Assembly (NCBI GenBank): GCA_965198755.1
Contig: OZ240673.1
Span: forward strand, 4,216,001 to 4,280,000
Length of the DNA: 64,000 nt
Source of the DNA: BOG-908 sp963692875
Lineage (GTDB): Bacteria > Pseudomonadota > Alphaproteobacteria > Acetobacterales > Acetobacteraceae
Reading direction: 5' to 3'
The notes beneath the pieces are model-generated. The model made no database searches, was not told where the DNA came from, and was given only the letters and a program-made list of their open reading frames with translations. Positions 58,794 through 64,000 of this stretch are shown piece after piece (positions within the stretch are counted from its first letter, which is position 1; each line of letters begins with the position of its first letter). The translations under genes and the position numbers were made by a program.

Positions 58794-59599
58794 CTGAACA
58801 CATGGGCCTCTCCCGGAAACCGCCGCGCCCGCACGTCCGCCGCGTAAGCCGCCGCCGCTTTGGAGATTTCCTCGCCCAGCTCCGCATAACGTTTCACGAA
58901 ACGCGGCGTAAAATCGTTGAACGTGCCGAGCACGTCGTCGACCACCAGCACCTGTCCGTCGCACTCCGCCGACGCGCCGATACCGATGGTTGGGATACCG
59001 ACCGCGCGCGTGATGGCCGCAGCCACCGGCTCCAGCGTGCCTTCGAGCACCACGGCGAACGCCCCGGCCTGGGCCACCGCGTGGGCGTCGGCAGTCACCC
59101 GGGCCGCCTCGTCCTCGGTTCGGCCGGTGGCGCGGAAGCCGCCGGCGACGTTGACCGATTGCGGCATTAGCCCGACATGGCCGCAGACCGGCACGCCGCG
59201 CGCGGTGAGAAACGCGATGGTCTCGGCCATGTCCGTGCCGCCTTCCAGCTTCACCGCCGACGCGCCGGTTTCCGCCAGCACACGGGCCGCGCTGCAGAAC
59301 GCCTGTTGCGGGCTCTGCTGGTAGCTGCCGAACGGCAGGTCGACCACCACGCAGGCACGCCTTGTGCCGCGCACCACCGCGGCGCCGTGGCCGATCATCA
59401 TGTCCAGGGTGACAGCCAGCGTGCTTGGCAGGCCGTAAAGCACCATGCCAAGCGAGTCGCCCACCAGCAGGGCGTCGCAATGCTGGTCCAGGCGCTGGGC
59501 CATCGGCGTGGTGTAAGCGGTCAGCCACACCTGCGGTGTGCCCTTCATCCGGCGCAAGTCCGGCACCGTGATCGGCTTGGCGGCAGTGTGAACGCTCAT
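58781..59599 (-). CDS. panB: 3-methyl-2-oxobutanoate hydroxymethyltransferase
   Basis: A 272-residue TIM-barrel enzyme that makes ketopantoate for coenzyme A. The N terminus is ITVPDLRRMKGTPQVWLTAY. Metal and substrate motifs are LLVGDSLGMVLYGL, VVDLPFGSYQ, VKLEGG and GHVGLMPQSVN, and the catalytic Glu is in AVVLEGTLEPV. IGIGASAECDGQVLVVDD completes the pattern. GGAGG five bases before the ATG is a strong ribosome site. The C terminus is near the IDH edge. Confidence 0.96.
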   Translation of the reverse strand: MSVHTAAKPITVPDLRRMKGTPQVWLTAYTTPMAQRLDQHCDALLVGDSLGMVLYGLPSTLAVTLDMMIGHGAAVVRGTRRACVVVDLPFGSYQQSPQQAFCSAARVLAETGASAVKLEGGTDMAETIAFLTARGVPVCGHVGLMPQSVNVAGGFRATGRTEDEAARVTADAHAVAQAGAFAVVLEGTLEPVAAAITRAVGIPTIGIGASAECDGQVLVVDDVLGTFNDFTPRFVKRYAELGEEISKAAAAYAADVRARRFPGEAHVFRKKA

Positions 59600-59662
59600 G
59601 CGGGCCTCCCGGCACGGTGGCGGGCTTGTCTTGTCGCCGCTCTCGAGTGTTGAGCTGTGACC

Positions 59663-59799
59663 GGCAAGCCAAGCGGTTCTTTTTTGGAAAAAAGAACCAA
59701 AAAACTTTTGTCCCCTCGGGCGCGCGCTGCAGAAACTTCTGCGACAGCACGGACCAAAAGTTTTTTGCTGCTTTTCAAAAAAGCAGGCCTTGCTTGCTT
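59663..59799. repeat. IDH element 30, complete
   Basis: Arm A is GGTTCTTTTTTGG / AAAAAAGAACC. The centre has CTTCTGCGACAGC. Arm B is GCTGCTTTTC / AAAAAAGCAGG with the GCTTGCTT edge. It lies between purD and panB, which point the same way. Confidence 0.88.
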
Positions 59800-59816
59800 C
59801 TCTTTGTGGTCGGAAC

Positions 59817-61100
59817 TCAAGCGGTGCCTCCCAGGCTAGGTGCAGGCAGGCCGATGTCGGTGCGGTGGACGCCGCCTGGCAAGTCGATCACGGCCAGCGC
59901 GGCGTAGGCCGCAGCACGGGCGCCGGCCACGTCCGAGCCGGTGCCGCACACGCTCAGCACACGTCCGCCGGCGGAGACCAGGGCGCCGTCCCGCAGTTCG
60001 GTGCCGGCATGGAACACGGCGGCGTGCTGCACGCCGGCCGCCCGGTCCAGCCCAGTGACGGGGGTGCCCTGGGTGACGGCGCCGGGGTAGCCGGCGGCGG
60101 CCAACACCACGGCCACGCAGGTGACGTCCAGCCAGCGCAACGCGAGGTGGGCCAGCCCGCCGTCGCAGGCGGCCAGCAGCGCGGTCAACAGGTCGGACTG
60201 CAGGCGGGGCAGGATCACCTGGGCTTCCGGGTCGCCCAGGCGGACGTTGTACTCGATCAGCCGAGGGCCATCCGCCGTCAGCATCAGGCCGGCGAACAGG
60301 ACGCCGCGGAACGGCGTGCCGCGTGCCGCCATCTCGCGCAGGGCCGGGCGGACGAACAAATCCATCGCCGCCTCCTGCGCGGCTTGCGGGAAGCCGGGTG
60401 GCGGCGAGACGGCGCCCATGCCGCCGGTGTTTGGGCCCTGGTCGCCGTCATGCGCGCGCTTGTGGTCCTGGGCGGCGCCGAGCAGCACCGCCTCGGTGCC
60501 GTCGCACAGCGCGAACAGGCTGACCTCGGGGCCGTGCAGGCGCTCCTCGATGACCAGGCTGGCGTCCGCCTCGCCGAAGCAGCGCGCGCCCAGCATGTCG
60601 CGGATCGCCTGGGCGGCTTCGGCCTCGGTCTCGGCCACCACCACCCCCTTGCCGCCGGCCAGGCCGTCTGCCTTCACCACGATCGGCGCGCCGCGGCGGG
60701 CGACGAAGTCCAGCGCGGTGGCCGCGTCGTCGAAGCGCTCCCAGCTGGCGGTGGGGATAGCGGCGGCGTCGCAGACCTCCTTGGCGAAGGCCTTGCTGCC
60801 TTCCAGTTCGGCCGCCGCCGCGGTGGGGCCGCAGCAGCGTATGGCGTGGGCGGCCAGCGCGTCGGCCAGGCCCGCCACCAGCGGGGCTTCCGGGCCTGGC
60901 ACCACCAGGTCGATGCGTTCGGCACGCGCGAACGCCACCAGGGCGGGCACGTCCAGCGCGCCGATGGGCACGTTCTGCGCGATGGTGGCGGTGCCCGGGT
61001 TGCCGGGTGCGGCGAACAGCTTTGTCAGCAGCGGCGAGCTGCCGATCGCCCAGGCCAACGCGTGCTCGCGTCCGCCGGATCCCACTATCAGAACACGCAT
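59817..61100 (-). CDS. purD: Phosphoribosylamine-glycine ligase
   Basis: A 427-residue ATP-grasp enzyme of purine synthesis that joins glycine to phosphoribosylamine. N-terminal MRVLIVGSGGREHALAWAIG, the GPEAPLVAGLADAL motif, the ATP-grasp lid VVKADGLAGGKGVVVAET and the catalytic region FRGVLFAGLMLTADGPRLIE, followed by YNVRLGDPEAQVILPRL. GAGGG four bases before the ATG supports the start. Divergent from xseA with about 50 bases between starts. Confidence 0.97.
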   Translation of the reverse strand: MRVLIVGSGGREHALAWAIGSSPLLTKLFAAPGNPGTATIAQNVPIGALDVPALVAFARAERIDLVVPGPEAPLVAGLADALAAHAIRCCGPTAAAAELEGSKAFAKEVCDAAAIPTASWERFDDAATALDFVARRGAPIVVKADGLAGGKGVVVAETEAEAAQAIRDMLGARCFGEADASLVIEERLHGPEVSLFALCDGTEAVLLGAAQDHKRAHDGDQGPNTGGMGAVSPPPGFPQAAQEAAMDLFVRPALREMAARGTPFRGVLFAGLMLTADGPRLIEYNVRLGDPEAQVILPRLQSDLLTALLAACDGGLAHLALRWLDVTCVAVVLAAAGYPGAVTQGTPVTGLDRAAGVQHAAVFHAGTELRDGALVSAGGRVLSVCGTGSDVAGARAAAYAALAVIDLPGGVHRTDIGLPAPSLGGTA

Positions 61101-61151
61101 GCACCCTCGTCCCGTCTGTCCGGCGGCGCTGGCCTAGCATAGGGTTGCGCC

Positions 61152-62648
61152 ATGGACGATGCCGCGCCGCCTGCCGCCACTTATGCCGACGACCCGCTCG
61201 TCCAGCCGCCGCTCGCCGCCGCCGCATCGCCGCGCAGCAACATCCCCGAATACACCGTGGGCGAGCTGTCCGGCGCCATCAAGCGCACGCTGGAAGGCGC
61301 CTTCGGCCGCATCCGCGTGCGCGGCGAGATCACCGAGCTGAAGCTGTACGGCTCCGGCCACGCCTATCTCAGCCTGAAGGACGAGGGCGGCAAGGTGCGC
61401 GCGGTGATCTGGAAGTCCACCCTGCCGCGGCTGGGCCTGCGCCCGGAGAACGGCGTGGAGGTGATCGCCACCGGCAAGATCTCCGCCTACGGCGACCGCA
61501 GCGAGTACCAGCTGGTGATCGACCGGCTGGAATACGCCGGAGCCGGCGCGCTGCTGGCGCGCATCGAGATGCTGCGCCAGCGCCTGGCCGCCGAGGGCTT
61601 GTTCGACGCTGGCGCCAAGCGCGCGCTGCCGGTGCTGCCCGGCATGGTGGGCGTGATCACCTCGCCCTCTGGCGCGGTGCTGCACGACATCATGACCACG
61701 GTGGCCCGCCGCTTCGCCCGGCCCATCCTGCTATGGCCGGTGCCGGTGCAGGGCGAAGGGGCGGCGGCACGGATCGCCGCGGCCATCTCAGGAATGGACC
61801 GGCTGCCCGCCCACGGCGTGCCCCGCCCGGACGTGCTGATCGTGGCGCGCGGCGGCGGCAGCCTGGAAGACCTGATGGCCTTCAACGAGGAGGCGGTGCT
61901 GCGTGCCGCCGCCGCCTGCCGCATCCCGCTGATCAGCGCGGTGGGCCACGAGACCGACACCACGCTGATCGACTTCGTGAGCGACCGCCGCGCGCCCACG
62001 CCCACCGCCGCCGCCGAGCTGGCCGTGCCACAGCGGACCGAGCTGCTGGCCGACCTGGCGCAGAAGACCGCGCGGCTGGCCGGTGCGCTGGACCGCGCGG
62101 TACAGGCGAGCCGGGCGCGGCTGGTGGCCGCCGGCGCGCGGCTGCCCGACCTGCCGGGCATACTGGCCCAGGGGCGGATGCGGCTGGACGACCGTGCGCA
62201 GCGGCTGGAATTGGCGGTGCCGAACCTGTTGGCCGCGCGGGCCGCAGCGCTGCACCGGGCGGAGCGCCACATCCCGGATCCGCACGCGCTGATCGCGTCA
62301 CGCCGGGCGGCGGTGGACAACATAGGCCTGCGCCTGCTGGGCGCGCTGCGGACCAGCGTGCAGCGCCACCGAGACGACGCGGCGCGCGTGCTGCCGCGGC
62401 TGACCACCGCCGGGATAGAGCAGCGTCTGCGGGCGCAGCGCGGACGGCTCGAGGTGCTGTCCGCGCAGTTGGAGGGCGCGTCCTACGAGCGCGTTCTGGC
62501 GCGCGGGTTCGCGCTGGTGCGCGACGCGCGCGGGCACGCCGTGACGGGTGCCGCGCAGGTGGCGCCGTCGGCGAAGCTGCGGCTGCGGTTCGCGGACGGC
62601 GAGGTGGCGGTGGTGAGCGAGGGGCGCCAGGCGACGCTGCCGTTTTGA
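61152..62648 (+). CDS. xseA: Exodeoxyribonuclease VII large subunit
   Basis: A 498-residue large subunit of the single-strand exonuclease XseAB. The N-terminal OB-fold is YTVGELSGAIKRTLEGAFGR and RVRGEITELK. The catalytic core carries GVITSPSGAVLHDIMTTVAR, LIVARGGGSLEDLMAFNEE and ISAVGHETDTTLIDFVSDRR, with APTPTAAAELA. A coiled-coil C-terminal part follows. AGGG seven bases before the ATG supports the start. xseB is not adjacent. Confidence 0.97.
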   Translation: MDDAAPPAATYADDPLVQPPLAAAASPRSNIPEYTVGELSGAIKRTLEGAFGRIRVRGEITELKLYGSGHAYLSLKDEGGKVRAVIWKSTLPRLGLRPENGVEVIATGKISAYGDRSEYQLVIDRLEYAGAGALLARIEMLRQRLAAEGLFDAGAKRALPVLPGMVGVITSPSGAVLHDIMTTVARRFARPILLWPVPVQGEGAAARIAAAISGMDRLPAHGVPRPDVLIVARGGGSLEDLMAFNEEAVLRAAAACRIPLISAVGHETDTTLIDFVSDRRAPTPTAAAELAVPQRTELLADLAQKTARLAGALDRAVQASRARLVAAGARLPDLPGILAQGRMRLDDRAQRLELAVPNLLAARAAALHRAERHIPDPHALIASRRAAVDNIGLRLLGALRTSVQRHRDDAARVLPRLTTAGIEQRLRAQRGRLEVLSAQLEGASYERVLARGFALVRDARGHAVTGAAQVAPSAKLRLRFADGEVAVVSEGRQATLPF

Positions 62649-62707
62649 CGCAACATCGACGCGCGCGCGGGTTCGTCATGCGATGTTTGCAAACGTCTCC
62701 AAGTGAG

Positions 62708-62766
62708 CGAAGGAAGGCCTTCTTTTTTGAGAAAAAGAAGCAAAAAACTTTTGTCCTTGGGCTGGT
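62708..62766. repeat. IDH element 31, arm A only
   Basis: GCCTTCTTTTTTG / GAAAAAGAAG is followed by AAAAAACTTTTGTCC, 60 bases after the xseA stop. No matching arm B follows immediately. Confidence 0.82.
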
Positions 62767-62817
62767 CCCGCCGCGTCCGTCTATCCTGAGATGCAAATTT
62801 TGACGCAGTTAAACAGA

Positions 62818-62850
62818 TGAATGTTTTTTGCTTCTTGTTTTCACAAGATT
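62818..62850. repeat. Decayed IDH arm
   Basis: GTTTTTTGCTTC, then TTGTTTTCACAAGA, resembles arm B of the GCTTC type after several substitutions. Confidence 0.5.
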
Positions 62851-62934
62851 GCATGCTCGGCTCGAGTGAGCCTCAGGGCGGACTGGTCTCAGCAACGCGC
62901 GTGTTGCAAGCGCCTCGACGCAAAGCGCCTTCAT

Positions 62935-63019
62935 CCGCGGTGTCGCGGACCTTTCCGCCGGCGTGCACCAAGGACACAAAAGTTTTTTGGTTCTTTTTTT
63001 CAAAAAAGAATCGCTTGCC
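62935..63019. repeat. IDH element 33, centre and arm B
   Basis: CCGCGGTGTCGCGG is followed by ACACAAAAGTTTTTTGG and the hairpin GGTTCTTTTTTTC / AAAAAAGAATC. It ends at the TTG start of the GT2-like gene. Together with 62708-62850, the ~370 gene-free bases after xseA are essentially repeat fragments. Confidence 0.82.
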
Positions 63020-64000
63020 TTGACCCCCGAACAAGCCGTCGAGCAACGCATCTGGCTGATGGACTCCCAAGCCATCCCCCGCCTTCCGCGTGCCAACCCA
63101 ACAAGCTGGCCCGGCTCCGTGCAGGCCGACATGATCGCCTACCTGGACTCTCCGAACCTCGAGCTGCAGACACGGCAGTTCGCGCCCTATCTACCCTGCG
63201 CCGCGCTGATGATGGTGAAGGACGAGGCCGACATCATCCGCGCCAACCTGGAGTGGCTGTACTACATCGGCGTCCGCCGCTTCGTGGTGACCGACAACGA
63301 CTCGCATGACGGCACCTGGGACGAACTGACGCGCTTCCAGCACGAGCGTCGCGACGCCGAAGCGTTGCTGATCCGCGACCCGATCCTGGCACACTACCAG
63401 GCGCGCAAGACGAGCGGCATGTGCCAGCTCGCGCGCAGCGTCTGGCCGGATGTAGAGTGGCTGTTCCCGGTAGATGCCGACGAGTTCCTCGTCCCCCGGT
63501 TCGGGTTGCGGTCGCTGGTCTACGTGCCGGACGAGGTGGACGCGCTGACAGTGCCGAAGGTGATCCATTTCCAGACGCGCGCGGCGGACCACGCGCGGCA
63601 GCCCACACCTTTCTCGCACATGCCGGTGCGCTGCAGGCCGTTTTCCGTGCCGCCCAAGATTATCCTGCGCGCGTCGCGCATGCTGGACGTCTCGCAGGGC
63701 AACCACTACGCCGTCTTCGCGGCCCAAGGCGACGTGCTGTACGCCGGCGGGCTGCAATACGGCTTCTTCCATCGCGAGTTCCAGACGCGAAGCTTCGCGC
63801 AGTTCCGCAGCAAGGTGCTCAACGGCGGCCCTGCCGTGCTGGCCGCGGCACAGCTGGGCCACGACGTCGGCGGGCAGCATTGGCTGGCGTGGTATGATGT
63901 GTTTGTTCGCGGCGGAGAGGCGGCGTTGCGCGCTGAGTATGAGACGGCCGCGTTTCGTGACGTTGGCGGGGATTATGTGACTGACGTGTTTTCTGGGGCT
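63020..64000 (+). CDS. GT2-like glycosyltransferase, 3' truncated
   Basis: An open frame runs to the last base of the window without a stop (327 codons visible). The N-terminal ~50 residues are followed by CAALMMVKDEADIIRANLEW, YYIGVRRFVVTDNDSHDGTW and LFPVDADEFLVP. These resemble a GT2/GT92-type glycosyltransferase: a nucleotide-binding fold, a DND motif and a DAD metal-binding motif. Later sequence has FPHREF-like YGFFHREFQTRSFAQF. The TTG at 63020 immediately follows an IDH arm; an in-frame ATG at 63059 is the alternative start. Confidence 0.75.
   Translation, partial: MTPEQAVEQRIWLMDSQAIPRLPRANPTSWPGSVQADMIAYLDSPNLELQTRQFAPYLPCAALMMVKDEADIIRANLEWLYYIGVRRFVVTDNDSHDGTWDELTRFQHERRDAEALLIRDPILAHYQARKTSGMCQLARSVWPDVEWLFPVDADEFLVPRFGLRSLVYVPDEVDALTVPKVIHFQTRAADHARQPTPFSHMPVRCRPFSVPPKIILRASRMLDVSQGNHYAVFAAQGDVLYAGGLQYGFFHREFQTRSFAQFRSKVLNGGPAVLAAAQLGHDVGGQHWLAWYDVFVRGGEAALRAEYETAAFRDVGGDYVTDVFSGA

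Noticed and set aside
58534..58797. Small plus-strand frame upstream of panB
   Set aside because: The second half is IDH translation and there is no ribosome site or homology.

Overview
This is a GC-rich bacterial chromosome segment. The gene content points to an alphaproteobacterium, most likely of the Acetobacteraceae (acetic-acid-bacteria family). Supporting features are a split PntA/PntB transhydrogenase, the lptF-lptG-lptD-surA order, a Coq10-like gene next to lipA, an FtsL-like protein of the acetic-acid-bacterial type, many GTG/TTG starts, and a dense family of AT-rich intergenic hairpin repeats. The family assignment is inference from these traits, not a database result.

Layout. Positions 1-2850 hold the end of an exopolysaccharide locus: a polymerase-like membrane protein and a GT4 plus WecB/TagA glycosyltransferase joined in one frame. 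Positions 2962-6801 hold the proton-translocating transhydrogenase (pntAA, pntA2, pntB) and 7004-9697 aconitase. Positions 11014-12260 hold the heme exporter ccmAB. Positions 13161-14759 hold lipA with a Coq10-like gene, and 14930-20599 carA, an unknown gene and carB. An intact IS66-type element lies at 20902-22371, followed by greA, a threonine ammonia-lyase, an FtsL-like protein, an MFS transporter, a DUF2075 ATPase/nuclease, a sulfotransferase-like protein, an EEP-family protein, ohr, a YdfG-like SDR, PPK2 and a PAP2 protein (22740-36664). Positions 36883-43841 hold the LPS-export/outer-membrane set lptF, lptG, lptD and surA plus an RDD protein. Positions 44315-49736 hold clpB, several small stress-type or uncharacterised genes, mobA and tRNA-His. 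Positions 49831-57562 hold a minus-strand glycan cluster: CelD-like GNAT, two methyltransferases, two glycosyltransferases, a glycosidase-like protein, a sugar nucleotidyltransferase and a HAD phosphatase. Positions 57885-63019 hold yciF-like, panB, purD and xseA. The window ends inside a GT2-like glycosyltransferase.

The dominant unexplained signal is a repeat family of about 30 copies in 64 kb, roughly one per 2 kb. Each full copy is about 135 bp and consists of two small self-complementary hairpins (arms A and B) that are also inverted repeats of each other around a GC-rich centre. Copies sit directly at stop codons, between operon genes and immediately in front of start codons. They supply the last residues of several proteins, bridge two glycosyltransferase domains in frame, and may supply the lptD signal peptide. 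The hairpins vary with compensatory changes. I call the family IDH (intergenic double hairpin) here as a descriptive label only.

A second highlight is a clan-A glycoside-hydrolase-like protein at 53048-53974. Its acid/base motif is at residues 8-12, and the sequence that normally precedes that motif lies at the C terminus, as expected of a circular permutation. Other oddities are an octapeptide repeat tail on LipA, a helix-turn-helix fused to CarA, a ~290-residue disordered tail on PntA, and an IS66 copy that interrupted one IDH element with a visible 8-bp duplication.
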